A stretch of DNA of 64,000 nucleotides from Pseudobdellovibrionaceae bacterium (lineage in GTDB: Bacteria; Bdellovibrionota; Bdellovibrionia; Bdellovibrionales; Bdellovibrionaceae): contig CANFQX010000007.1 of assembly GCA_947449255.1 (NCBI GenBank), positions 1-64,000 on the forward strand. Reading direction: 5' to 3'. The position numbers were made by a program, and so were the translations under genes. Shown here in pieces: positions 7,269-15,158 of this stretch. A model generated the notes under the pieces. That model did not search any database. It saw only the letters and a list, made by a program, of their open reading frames with translations, and had not been told where the DNA came from. Each line of letters starts with the position of its first letter. Within the stretch, counting starts at the first letter, position 1.

Positions 7269-8543
7269 ATGCTTTTAAAAATTCCCCGTCTTTATGACAG
7301 TCACACACATTTTTTGGCCACGGGTGAGTTCGTCACTGGTTTGAATCTCCATGGGCTTCACAGTGCGGCTGAGATATTGAGTTGGGACCTAGAAAAAGAA
7401 AACTATCATCGAGGAGATTGGATTGTTGGCTTCGGTTGGCAAGACAGTGGTTGGGAAAGTCCTCCTCATAAGAAAATATTAGATCAATTGTTCCCGCATA
7501 AACCGGTCTATCTGGCCAAAGCTGATGGCCATGTGGCCTGGGTTAATTCAGAAGCTTTAAAGCGTTTGGGTCTAAGCTCAGAATCCGGATTGCTTTTAGA
7601 GTCCGATCATTTGCGGTCGTGGGATCAACTGCCAAAATTCTCCGAACCACAGCAAAGAAATCATATTTTAAACGCTTGCAAAGTTTATAACCAAGCGGGC
7701 TTCACACATGTTCGCGACATGACCGGCAGTGAATCGCTTTGGAATTCCTTAATTGCTCTTGAAAATGAAAGTCTTTTAACTGTTGCCATTGAAGAGAATT
7801 TTACCTTCTACAACCTCACTGATTTTGAAGTGGCTTTGGAGCTTGCAAAATACACCAGACAGCATGAAACAGCACTCGTGCGATCTAAAGGTGTTAAGTT
7901 TTTCTTTGATGGCTCCTTGGGTTCAGAAACGGCCTATTTATCACAGCCCTACAATCGAATCCCCAATGGAAATTGTGGTCAAGGGTTGTGGAAAAGCAAT
8001 GACGTCGAGGAAATTTTTAAAAAGGCCTGGACCGCGGGGCTAGAAATTTCTGTTCACACGATAGGTGATCAGGCGGCCCACGAAATTGTTCAAACAGCAC
8101 GTAAAGTGTCAGCGCTAGGATTCGTGGGCAGGCTCAATTTAGAACATGTTCAGGTTTTGCGTCCAGAAACTATTCAAATGATGAAGGCCTTGCACGTCCG
8201 CTGCCACATGCAACCTTGTCATTGGTTGAGTGATCGTGATTGGCTACAAAAAAAACTGGGGGACCTTTATAGGTACGCCTTTCCTTGGGAAGCCTTGAGG
8301 GCAGCCCAAGTTCCTATTTCTTTTGGCTGCGACAGCCCCGTCGAAAAATCATCTTTTTTTGCCAATAAAATTGCTCTTGAGCAAAGTCCTGCTGCAAGAA
8401 TTAAAAAGTTTACCGGAGCCATAGAAGAGTTTCATTCTCATCCAGATAAAAGCTTCGTCCCCGATGCTTGGACGGTGGTATCTGAAAATTCTGTGGAAGA
8501 AGTTTTCTTTCAAGGCCGCCAAATTCTCTTTAGCCGCGCTTAA
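7269..8543 (+). CDS. Amidohydrolase family 3 (YtcJ-like) metal-dependent hydrolase
   Basis: 424 residues. The N-terminal metal site is YDSHTHFLATGE (HxH), near residue 12. KADGHVAWVNSEAL is characteristic of family 3 amidohydrolases. The conserved lysine region VKFFFDGSLGSETAYL, then SVHTIGDQAA (metal His), LEHVQVL, and the catalytic Asp in SFGCDSPVE are all present. It is a cytosolic zinc-type hydrolase of unknown substrate. It is slightly shorter than typical YtcJ proteins because the usual N-terminal beta-sandwich half is minimal. It converges with the next gene, overlapping it by four bases. Confidence 0.85.
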   Translation: MLLKIPRLYDSHTHFLATGEFVTGLNLHGLHSAAEILSWDLEKENYHRGDWIVGFGWQDSGWESPPHKKILDQLFPHKPVYLAKADGHVAWVNSEALKRLGLSSESGLLLESDHLRSWDQLPKFSEPQQRNHILNACKVYNQAGFTHVRDMTGSESLWNSLIALENESLLTVAIEENFTFYNLTDFEVALELAKYTRQHETALVRSKGVKFFFDGSLGSETAYLSQPYNRIPNGNCGQGLWKSNDVEEIFKKAWTAGLEISVHTIGDQAAHEIVQTARKVSALGFVGRLNLEHVQVLRPETIQMMKALHVRCHMQPCHWLSDRDWLQKKLGDLYRYAFPWEALRAAQVPISFGCDSPVEKSSFFANKIALEQSPAARIKKFTGAIEEFHSHPDKSFVPDAWTVVSENSVEEVFFQGRQILFSRA

Positions 8544-9493
8544 AATGGATTATTAATAACCAAGACTTTATTTTGCAATTGCAAAGCGGCACCTCCAATA
8601 AGGATCGCGCCAACGGGATAGAGCCAACTTTTATTTTTTGAAAACCAATTGGCAGTGTTGAATTTTTCTATAGGCTCAATAAAGGATGAGGCCAAACAAT
8701 TCTTATTGTAAAAAACCAAGGATCGGCTGCTTAATTCCAGATCCGGTATATTTGAGGAGTGGGACGCACAAGTCCCCGCAGCCAGGCTTTCAAAATTGAA
8801 ACGCTGTGAAATAAATTGCTCGTAGGTACCATAAAACACAATAGCTTTGTTTGAATTGGAAATTAAAGTCCAATGGTAATTGCTTTGAGGATTTATTTCT
8901 GCGCCAGAGTCCTCTGTGAGGTATTTGTTACTTTCAATCAAAAGTATTTGGGCCTGGGGCCACTGACGGCGAAGAGTTCCCATATCCACTTTACTTTTTT
9001 TGCAGGATTCAGGGCTGAGCTCCCTTGATAAAACCGAATACTTGCAAATAAGGCTGTTAAAATAAACGACTTCGGATTTTGATAGATTCCGAGTTAGCAT
9101 TTTTGAGCTTAAATCATTCAAGAAACTCAGTGAAGTCTGAGTCAGAATTTCTTCGCCTATTAAGTTGTTGATGATTTCTATGAGAATAGCAGGATTTGCT
9201 TCAGCTAGCTCAGAGAGTTCAAATATTTTTTGTTCTTGCGATTCATTTTCCTGAATCTTCTTTATTTGATAATCGATATATCCAAGGACATGATTGTTTT
9301 TTTTGAGATAATCTTCATACTCTGCCTGATTCGCCTCGGGGGATTTGATCAGAACAAGTTCATGTTGGGGTTTCGAAGAAAGTGTTCCAGGGTTTTGCTT
9401 TTCCTGGGCCTGGCTTAGACTGAGGCCTAAACCTAAAATGTGAATTATGAAAAAAAAGGCAATTTGAGTTTGAATCGATTTAGCGCTCGCCAT
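8540..9493 (-). CDS. Exported protein of unknown function in the pilin operon
   Basis: 317 residues. An N-terminal hydrophobic signal segment ends near SLSQAQ (about residue 30). The middle is a helical, Glu/Leu-rich region. A Cys-containing part (LICKYS, ESCKKS, GTCASH, NKNCLASS) could form disulfides. A C-terminal hydrophobic stretch SWLYPVGAILIGGAALQL suggests a membrane anchor. No family is recognised. It is the last gene of the minus-strand pilus-like operon, 9 bases after the CpaB-like gene, so a role in pilus assembly or display is inferred from position. Confidence 0.6.
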   Translation of the reverse strand: MASAKSIQTQIAFFFIIHILGLGLSLSQAQEKQNPGTLSSKPQHELVLIKSPEANQAEYEDYLKKNNHVLGYIDYQIKKIQENESQEQKIFELSELAEANPAILIEIINNLIGEEILTQTSLSFLNDLSSKMLTRNLSKSEVVYFNSLICKYSVLSRELSPESCKKSKVDMGTLRRQWPQAQILLIESNKYLTEDSGAEINPQSNYHWTLISNSNKAIVFYGTYEQFISQRFNFESLAAGTCASHSSNIPDLELSSRSLVFYNKNCLASSFIEPIEKFNTANWFSKNKSWLYPVGAILIGGAALQLQNKVLVINNPF

Positions 9494-9502
9494 TCGTTGG
9501 TC

Positions 9503-10000
9503 CTAATCCTGATATTGAATATGTATTAAGTTTCTTTTATTTTGTGTCACTTCTGTTCCGTTGGAGGCTGGGTTTTGAACGACAGCAGTGAAGGGGCCAG
9601 ATTGACTGAGGATCAATGAACTTTCACTTTCTTTAATTAGAATGGCGTACTGCTGTGGATTGAGTGGAGCTCTCAGTATTTTAATTTTTGAAGCCACCTT
9701 TTTTTGTGCACCACTTTTTGCATCAGGCTTTGCCGCCAAATAAAGATCAACGACTCCTCCAAGATCTCCGATCAGAGAACTCAATGATTCAGCATTTGTG
9801 AGCTCTATAGGAATTAGCACATAACCCAAAGGAATGAATGTATCCACAGATTTGGAGGATTCAATTTGTGGAGGCGGTGATGGTTGGTTTTGCGGTTTTA
9901 ATTCCAAAAAAAAGGAAAGGACTCCCAAAAGAACAAATGAAAAAACTAGCAATTTATTATCTAATTTCAGAGCTTTAATTTTTGTGATTAATTTTTCCAT
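9503..10000 (-). CDS. CpaB/RcpC-like pilus assembly protein (short)
   Basis: 165 residues. One N-terminal transmembrane segment (LLVFSFVLLGVLSFFLEL, about 17-34) is followed by a Pro-rich linker. The domain then resembles the periplasmic part of CpaB: IPIELTNAESLSSLIGDLGGVVDLYLAAKP, then KILRAPLNPQQYAILI. It lacks the full SAF domain of long CpaB proteins. Such proteins support secretin function in Tad/Flp pili. It overlaps the preceding 57-residue gene by 26 bases. The assignment is by resemblance and operon context. Confidence 0.5.
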   Translation of the reverse strand: MEKLITKIKALKLDNKLLVFSFVLLGVLSFFLELKPQNQPSPPPQIESSKSVDTFIPLGYVLIPIELTNAESLSSLIGDLGGVVDLYLAAKPDAKSGAQKKVASKIKILRAPLNPQQYAILIKESESSLILSQSGPFTAVVQNPASNGTEVTQNKRNLIHIQYQD

Positions 10001-10148
10001 TTCTAACCTCCTGAGTGAATTGGTAGCGCTGGTTGTTTTTTTTTAGTTTGCCGACATTTCCAAGTGCAGCAAAAAAGACCAAGAGGATGTAAAATAGAAC
10101 CAGCGACACCTCAATAATTATCTGACCTTTATTATTTGTGGAATCCAT
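9975..10148 (-). CDS. 57-residue pilin-like small protein
   Basis: A short gene with ATG at 10148, a GAGG site seven bases upstream and TAA at 9975-9977. The product begins MDSTNNKGQIIIEVSLVLF, followed by YILLVFFAALGN. This is a class III prepilin-type leader (KGQ before a hydrophobic helix with Glu at the fifth position). The tail is basic and polar. It overlaps the upstream TadG-like gene by 31 bases and the downstream CpaB-like gene by 26 bases, both in other frames. The K-G-Q-x-x-x-E pattern is shared with the genes starting at 11291 and 11578, which supports it as a real minor pilin or pseudopilin. Confidence 0.65.
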   Translation of the reverse strand: MDSTNNKGQIIIEVSLVLFYILLVFFAALGNVGKLKKNNQRYQFTQEVRNGKINHKN

Positions 10149-10864
10149 TGCGTGGCCTCATTTTTTAGCGTTACGGCACAGGACTTTTGGAAGTGAAAAT
10201 TTCCACTTAAAAAGGGCTGCCATTTCCTGTTTACGGAAAAATCATATTGCCAGCTGTGTGCCAAAGCCTGCTGTGTTTTAAAGTCCTCAGTCGTCCTATA
10301 AGTCGGAGGTGATTCCGAAGACTCCGGAACGACAGCCAACTTAGGAGAGGAATCCACTTGGTACCTAAAATTCCCTTCAAAGAGTGGAAAGGCATTTTGA
10401 ATGTCCTGCTTTTCTTTTTTTAATTCGAACTGTGTGGCGAGGTGGTTGGTGTAGAGCAGTAAGTTGCTCTGCCTGATGAGCTGTTGTTGTTTGATCTTAA
10501 AGGCCAAAACTCGAGATTCAACTTGGACAAGGTAAGCCACAGCAGCAGCATTTCCCTTGGCAGCTTGTGCTTTGGCCTGCTTCAGTTCGAATTGTAATTT
10601 TAATGCCAAGGGATTTAAAGATAAGAGAGCCTTTAGGTTGGGTGCTACTTGGGCTTGACCCTTGAGGCCTCCAAGCCTGCAGATGTGTTTTAATTTTTGA
10701 TCCACTTGGATCATTTTAATCAGGCTGAATGTCATAAAGAATGCTCCCAATAACACGGGCAAGAGGGCAGTCATGATGGCCAGGGCAAAACCTGCTTGAT
10801 TGCTTAAAATAGGTGTTGAGCTGGATTTCAGAAAATTTTTTAAGGTCGAATATTCATTTTCCAT
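10118..10864 (-). CDS. TadG-like pilus-associated membrane protein
   Basis: 248 residues from the ATG at 10864, which overlaps the upstream stop by 11 bases; starts at 10888 or 10945 are also possible. A hydrophobic helix NQAGFALAIMTALLPVLLG lies near the N-terminus, in the position of TadE/TadG leaders. It is followed by an Ala/Gln-rich helical part and a C-terminal part with a Tyr/Trp-rich segment (HSWQYDFSVNRKWQPF). No peptidase or VWA domain is visible. It sits directly after the TadE-like gene. Confidence 0.5.
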   Translation of the reverse strand: MENEYSTLKNFLKSSSTPILSNQAGFALAIMTALLPVLLGAFFMTFSLIKMIQVDQKLKHICRLGGLKGQAQVAPNLKALLSLNPLALKLQFELKQAKAQAAKGNAAAVAYLVQVESRVLAFKIKQQQLIRQSNLLLYTNHLATQFELKKEKQDIQNAFPLFEGNFRYQVDSSPKLAVVPESSESPPTYRTTEDFKTQQALAHSWQYDFSVNRKWQPFLSGNFHFQKSCAVTLKNEATQWIPQIIKVR

Positions 10865-11291
10865 AGACGGGCCCGATTGGTTTTGCATTTTTGGGGATCT
10901 CAATCGTTTTCCTAATGTTGAGGTCGATGTTGTAATTTTTTGCAAAGGTGGGGAAGTGGATCATCAACTGTCCAGATATTTTGGAGGAAGATTTCGATAA
11001 GTTGATTTGAATTTGATTAGGACTGGGCTGTTCCCATTTTGTGTGAATCTTGCCCAAGAGAACCTTTTCAATTCTTTTCGCGAGTGTTCTTTTGCATTCC
11101 ATTGGGGGCAGTTCATCACAGCAGACAAGGGCCTCATGAAGATAAAAATCAGCATAATAAAAAACAACAGTCCGATAACAAAGCAGGGAAAGGACTGCCA
11201 TCACAAGAGCCATCAAGGGAATTGTTAACAGGGCTTCAATGAGGCCCTGACCCTTATCGTTTCTAGGTTTTGATTTCAGTTTTGGTCTCAT
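10854..11291 (-). CDS. TadE-like pseudopilin
   Basis: 145 residues. A basic N-terminus ends in NDKGQGLIEALLTIPLMALV, a class III prepilin-like leader with Gly/Gln before the helix and Glu after it. One transmembrane helix (about 17-40) is followed by a soluble domain with two adjacent Cys (LVCCDELPPMEC). TadE-type proteins are minor pseudopilins of Tad pili. Its start shares a base with the stop of the major pilin-like gene upstream. Confidence 0.65.
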   Translation of the reverse strand: MRPKLKSKPRNDKGQGLIEALLTIPLMALVMAVLSLLCYRTVVFYYADFYLHEALVCCDELPPMECKRTLAKRIEKVLLGKIHTKWEQPSPNQIQINLSKSSSKISGQLMIHFPTFAKNYNIDLNIRKTIEIPKNAKPIGPVYGK

Positions 11292-11578
11292 TATTTTTTT
11301 GATTTGCTATTGACGGAATCTTCAAAAAAATTGCTGAAATCTCGTTTTTTATAAAGACCGTCGGTGACCTCTATAGCCTCTTTTTTTCTAGTTTCAGTGC
11401 CGCCCAGGGCTAGGGCTACATTGGCGAATTGGACATTAAGATTTGCACCCATGACTTTGATAACAGCAATGCTGCCTACGGCGACAATGGCAACGATGAT
11501 CAAATATTCGATCAATCCCTGACCTTTTTTATTTTGAATAAGATATTTTTTCAGAAGAATTTTGTTTTTATTGAACAT
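11291..11578 (-). CDS. Flp-type pilin-like protein with class III leader
   Basis: 95 residues from the ATG at 11578, six bases after GAGGAG; an earlier in-frame start lacks this site. The leader is KYLIQNKKGQGLIEYLIIVA, matching the Flp prepilin pattern (KGQGLIEY), processed by a TadV-type peptidase. The hydrophobic helix runs to VIKVMGANLN. The C-terminus is a polar, charged tail longer than in minimal Flp pilins. It heads the operon of four pilus-type genes. No ATPase or secretin gene is in the window, so the motor must be elsewhere. Confidence 0.75.
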   Translation of the reverse strand: MFNKNKILLKKYLIQNKKGQGLIEYLIIVAIVAVGSIAVIKVMGANLNVQFANVALALGGTETRKKEAIEVTDGLYKKRDFSNFFEDSVNSKSKK

Positions 11579-11660
11579 GAAAGGCTCCTCATGGCGATTT
11601 GTTGTCGCTGGGGAGCTTTGCAAAGAGAAGACTGAGTTCAAATGGAATTTAAGAATAAAA

Positions 11661-11690
11661 AAAATCCGGAAAGTCCGGATTTTTTGTTTT
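11661..11690 (-). terminator. Intrinsic terminator
   Basis: ATCCGGA/TCCGGAT hairpin with a 3-base loop and T-runs on both strands. It sits just after the 91-residue gene (stop at 11696) and before the pilin operon on the minus strand. Confidence 0.8.
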
Positions 11691-11695
11691 AATAA

Positions 11696-11971
11696 CTATT
11701 TTTTAAAAGTTTTCTTATCAGCTGCACTTTTTTCTTCTTTAGCTGTAGCAGCAGCTTCTTTTTTGGCATCAGCTTTTTTAGATTTACGAGCTTGAATAAT
11801 TCTATCAAGGATATCGTAAGACTCTTTTTGCAGATCATTTTCAAAAACAAAGCGATAGAAACCTTCGATTTCAGGGCTTTGGCGGAATTTTTTCATTGAA
11901 GTCGGAAGGCTGTCAGATTGAACAAAGTCGATGGAGCTGCCGTCTTTAGAAAGTTTAACTTTTTCTGCCAT
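11696..11971 (-). CDS. Small charged protein of unknown function
   Basis: 91 residues, soluble. An N-terminal segment (KVKLSKDGSSIDFVQSD) is followed by FRQSPEIEGFYRFVFENDLQKESYDILDRII. A Lys/Ala-rich tail (KKADAKKEAAATAKEEK) resembles histone-like or ribosome-associated tails. It is monocistronic with its own terminator, which fits a well-expressed small housekeeping protein. The family is not recognised. Confidence 0.65.
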   Translation of the reverse strand: MAEKVKLSKDGSSIDFVQSDSLPTSMKKFRQSPEIEGFYRFVFENDLQKESYDILDRIIQARKSKKADAKKEAAATAKEEKSAADKKTFKK

Positions 11972-12134
11972 TTAAAATCCCCTAGTGTTTTTAAGAACTT
12001 GTACAAAATTGCTGTAAATGAAGCAAGTACAAAATGACTCACAGAGCATATGTTTGATTGAAGTAAAATGCACTAAATACTTGAATTTCTTTGTGAAAAG
12101 CCTTGGAATAGGGGCCCTAACAGAGGGGGAGTTA

Positions 12135-12998
12135 ATGCTGGTTTTGGACGGAAAAGCAGTTTCTGACAGTGTGCGGGAGTCCTTAATTCCAAGAATTCAA
12201 GGGTTTTTCACAAACAGGGGGCGAGCGCCTCATCTCACCGTAGTGGTCGTGGGGGATGATAAAGCAAGCCATGTTTATGTTCGCAATAAAAAGATTGCCT
12301 GCGAAAAAATTGGCATGGAGTCCACGATTCATGCTCTCCCTTTGACGAGCACGCAAAAGCAGCTGACTCAGTTGCTTGAAAAATTAAACGCCGATGATTC
12401 AGTGGATGCCATTCTGGTGCAATTTCCGTTACCAGCTCATTTGAGCAGTGATGAAGTTCTTAAAACGGTGTCCCCAGAAAAAGATGCTGATGGTCTGACC
12501 TTTTCTTCGCTTGGATATTTCTATGCAGGAAAGCCCATTGTGTCTCCCTGCACACCAGCGGGTGTCATGACAATTTTAAAGCACTATGATCTTGCGATTG
12601 CTGGATTGAATGCCGTTGTGGTTGGACGCAGTAATATTGTGGGCAAACCCATGGCCAATTTATTAACCGATGCCAATGCCACCGTGACCCTGTGCCATTC
12701 GCGAACAAAAAATCTTTCTGATATCACTCGCGCTGCTGATCTCGTGGTGGTGGCTGCTGGTAAGCCTTTACTGTTAGGCCGGGAAGACTTTAAGCAGGGT
12801 GCAATCGTTATAGATGTTGGCATGCATGGCTCAGGTCTTGGTGGGAAACTCTGTGGAGATGTTCGTTTTGATGAACTGGAAGGTTGGGCAAAGGCCGCAA
12901 CTCCTGTTCCAGGCGGAGTGGGGCCTATGACGATTACAACACTGCTACAAAACACTTGCTTACTTGCTGAAAAAAGAGCAGGACTGCAGCCTTCCTAA
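12135..12998 (+). CDS. folD: Bifunctional methylenetetrahydrofolate dehydrogenase/cyclohydrolase
   Basis: 287 residues from the ATG at 12135, just after GAGGGGGA; a longer in-frame start at 12018 adds non-homologous residues. Hallmarks: VGDDKASHVYVRNKKIACEKIGM with the catalytic Tyr and Lys, QFPLPAHL, EKDADGLTF, SPCTPAGVM, the NADP-binding GRSNIVGKPMANLL, and PVPGGVGPMTITTLL. The length is standard for FolD. It interconverts methylene-, methenyl- and formyl-tetrahydrofolate in the cytosol. The next gene begins 25 bases downstream. Confidence 0.95.
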   Translation: MLVLDGKAVSDSVRESLIPRIQGFFTNRGRAPHLTVVVVGDDKASHVYVRNKKIACEKIGMESTIHALPLTSTQKQLTQLLEKLNADDSVDAILVQFPLPAHLSSDEVLKTVSPEKDADGLTFSSLGYFYAGKPIVSPCTPAGVMTILKHYDLAIAGLNAVVVGRSNIVGKPMANLLTDANATVTLCHSRTKNLSDITRAADLVVVAAGKPLLLGREDFKQGAIVIDVGMHGSGLGGKLCGDVRFDELEGWAKAATPVPGGVGPMTITTLLQNTCLLAEKRAGLQPS

Positions 12999-13023
12999 TT
13001 TATTTCAGAGAGAGAGCCGTTCC

Positions 13024-14364
13024 ATGATTGATAAAATGGATAAGATGACAGTTTGGAGACTTCGCCAAGGTGCAGATAAACGAATTCGCAGTGGACACCC
13101 TTGGATTTTCTCTAATGAACTCTTGGTCTCTCCTAAGGGACTCAATCCTGGAGCCGCCATTGAGCTGCAAGATGTGCGGGGGCAGTTTTTAGCGCGGGGC
13201 TATGGTAATCCACACTCTTTGATTGCTTTTCGAGCTCTAACATTCAACAGCCAAGACCTTGCGCCAACTGGCTTTGATTTTTTACATGAAAAAGTACTCA
13301 GTTCTTGGCGTGTTCGCAAGGCTGCTGGATTTCGCGGAAGCTTCAGATTGGCCTTCGGAGAATCAGATTACATTCCTGGCCTCGTCTTGGATTATTATCT
13401 CGTCGAACAAAAAGGGCAGAGAGCACAAGTGTTTGTGGCTCAATTAGTAACCGCAGGAATGAATGAAGCCTTAAAAGAGGCGGAAGCTTTCTTTAAGGGC
13501 CTCACCGAAAAAGCTTTAGCCAGTGGACTTTCTGATTTTGGTTGGGATCAAACAGCTGTCGTTCTAAGGAATGATGTGGGTGTTCGTAAGCTTGAAGGTT
13601 TGACCGTGGATAAGCCCAATGTAATCAAAGATCTTGAAGCTTTGAATTTAGAGCATATCGAGATTTTTTTAAATGCAGCAAGTGATGCTGGCACGATCAA
13701 AATGAGCTGTGATCTTAAAGGTGGTCAAAAAACAGGATTCTTTTTAGATCAGACCCATAATATATTTCTGGCCGCAAACCTTTTTAAAAATTGGGCTCAG
13801 GAACAAAAGAAAAATACTAAAAACGAGATTAAAAAAATTCGCGTTTTGGATTTGTGTTGCTATGTTGGCCATTGGTCAACCCAGGTGACTCGTGCATTAA
13901 AAGCTTTGAATTTAGAAGTGGAAGTGCATCTCCTTGACGTTTCTAAGTCAGCCCTAGCCTTTGCTAAAGAAAATGCAGAGAGGGAAGGCGCTTCCGTTGT
14001 CGTGCATGAGATGGACGTTTTAGAAGGCTTGGCAAACTTGCCAAGTCAGCACTATGACATTGTTATTGCAGATCCACCGGCCTTTATTAAAGCCAAAAAA
14101 GATATCCCTACCGGAAAAGCCGCCTATATAAAAATGAACACCCATGCCTTCCGCTTGGCTAAGAAAAATGGGTTTGTTGCGTCTTGTTCGTGTTCTGGCT
14201 TACTGGAAGAGGAGGAGTTCCGCGATGCTATCCGCAAGGCCTCTCTCCGAAACTACACAGAAGTGCGCAGTGTGCTTCGTGGAGGCCACGCTGCTGATCA
14301 TCCAACCTTGATGCAATTCCCAGAGGGCTTTTATCTGAAAATGTACGTGCACTATATTAATTAA
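13024..14364 (+). CDS. RlmI-like class I SAM-dependent rRNA methyltransferase
   Basis: 446 residues from the ATG at 13024. The N-terminal PUA-type region (VWRLRQGADKRIRSGHPWIFSNEL) is followed by the EEHAD-like middle, then a Rossmann methyltransferase: GFFLDQTHN, RVLDLCCYVGHWS (motif I), VEVHLLDVSKSAL, and the catalytic motif DPPAFIKAKKD. A Cys-rich SCSCSGLL follows, as in RlmI/YccW relatives. These make 5-methylcytosine in 23S rRNA. It follows folD closely, likely in one transcript. The exact target base is not provable from sequence. Confidence 0.85.
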   Translation: MIDKMDKMTVWRLRQGADKRIRSGHPWIFSNELLVSPKGLNPGAAIELQDVRGQFLARGYGNPHSLIAFRALTFNSQDLAPTGFDFLHEKVLSSWRVRKAAGFRGSFRLAFGESDYIPGLVLDYYLVEQKGQRAQVFVAQLVTAGMNEALKEAEAFFKGLTEKALASGLSDFGWDQTAVVLRNDVGVRKLEGLTVDKPNVIKDLEALNLEHIEIFLNAASDAGTIKMSCDLKGGQKTGFFLDQTHNIFLAANLFKNWAQEQKKNTKNEIKKIRVLDLCCYVGHWSTQVTRALKALNLEVEVHLLDVSKSALAFAKENAEREGASVVVHEMDVLEGLANLPSQHYDIVIADPPAFIKAKKDIPTGKAAYIKMNTHAFRLAKKNGFVASCSCSGLLEEEEFRDAIRKASLRNYTEVRSVLRGGHAADHPTLMQFPEGFYLKMYVHYIN

Positions 14365-14535
14365 GAATAAGGACCTCCTTGGTTGAGCTTTTGAAGAATA
14401 GTGGGCCTGATAAGTAAGGCAAACTCTATTCTTCAAACCTTAACCGCGATTCTAAAGTGCTATGACATGGCGATTAGGTTGCAAAATTGTAAAAAGAGCT
14501 TGATCTCTAAATTCCTAATTCCCTATAATTTTGGA

Positions 14536-15090
14536 ATGAATAAAAAAATAAACAGACTTTTTTTGATACTAGCCATTTCCTTAAGTGCAATATCCTTCTC
14601 ACAGCCCGCATTTTCTTTTGATCTTGAAAAGGCCACAGACGAGTGGACGGATGAATTAGGTCAAAAATTCACTATAGCTAGTTTAAAGGGTAAGAATGTA
14701 GCCATAACAATGGCCTATTCAGAATGCAAAAAAACCTGTCCAATGCTCACAATTCAGACGCTAAAAGATGTGTCTGCACTCTATAAAAAAAATGGATCCT
14801 CCATTGAACTTGTTGTTGCTTCACTTGACCCCGAGCACGATAAACCACCGGTCCTCAAGGCCTTCAAAGAAAAAAAGAATATGGATTCACAATGGCATCT
14901 TTTGGTTGGATCCGAGAAAATCACTCGCAAGCTTGCACAAGATATTGGTTTTGGTGATTACTGGCAGATGGATGACCATATTTTGCATGGATTCACCATG
15001 CTGATCCTAGATGAAACTGGCAAAGTGGTTAAAACACTGGACTGGGAACACCGCGAGCTGGATGGGTTGTTTAAAGATAAGCCCTTGTAA
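14536..15090 (+). CDS. SCO1/SenC/PrrC-family copper-binding thiol protein
   Basis: 184 residues from the ATG at 14536. A signal peptide (RLFLILAISLSAISFSQPAFS) is followed by a thioredoxin fold with C-x3-C in SECKKTCPM (Cu ligands) and a distal His in DDHILHGFT. SCO proteins deliver copper to, or reduce, the CuA site of cytochrome oxidase in the periplasm. It is slightly shorter than usual, and SECKKTCP replaces the classic TxCPxxCP, with the first Pro missing. It is a single gene between convergent units. Confidence 0.8.
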   Translation: MNKKINRLFLILAISLSAISFSQPAFSFDLEKATDEWTDELGQKFTIASLKGKNVAITMAYSECKKTCPMLTIQTLKDVSALYKKNGSSIELVVASLDPEHDKPPVLKAFKEKKNMDSQWHLLVGSEKITRKLAQDIGFGDYWQMDDHILHGFTMLILDETGKVVKTLDWEHRELDGLFKDKPL

Positions 15091-15121
15091 TTTAAAATTA
15101 GTTTTGAGTCGATCCGAATCT

Positions 15122-15158
15122 AAAATTATTAGCCAGTATTTTACTGGCTAATAATTTT
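15122..15158. terminator. 17-bp perfect hairpin, bidirectional terminator
   Basis: A perfect 17-bp inverted repeat with a TTT loop (core TTAGCCAGTA/TACTGGCTAA), with A/T runs on both sides. It lies between the convergent SCO-like gene and the DUF4143 ATPase. The stop codon of the ATPase (15141-15143) falls in its loop. Confidence 0.8.

Noticed and set aside
11007-11242. Two overlapping plus-strand ORFs across the TadE-like gene
   Set aside because: Shadows of the minus-strand gene; Gln/Lys/Ser-rich with no start signal.
12584-12955. 123-codon minus-strand ORF opposite folD
   Set aside because: Shadow of a well-conserved gene; Pro/Ser/Arg-rich and without a start site.
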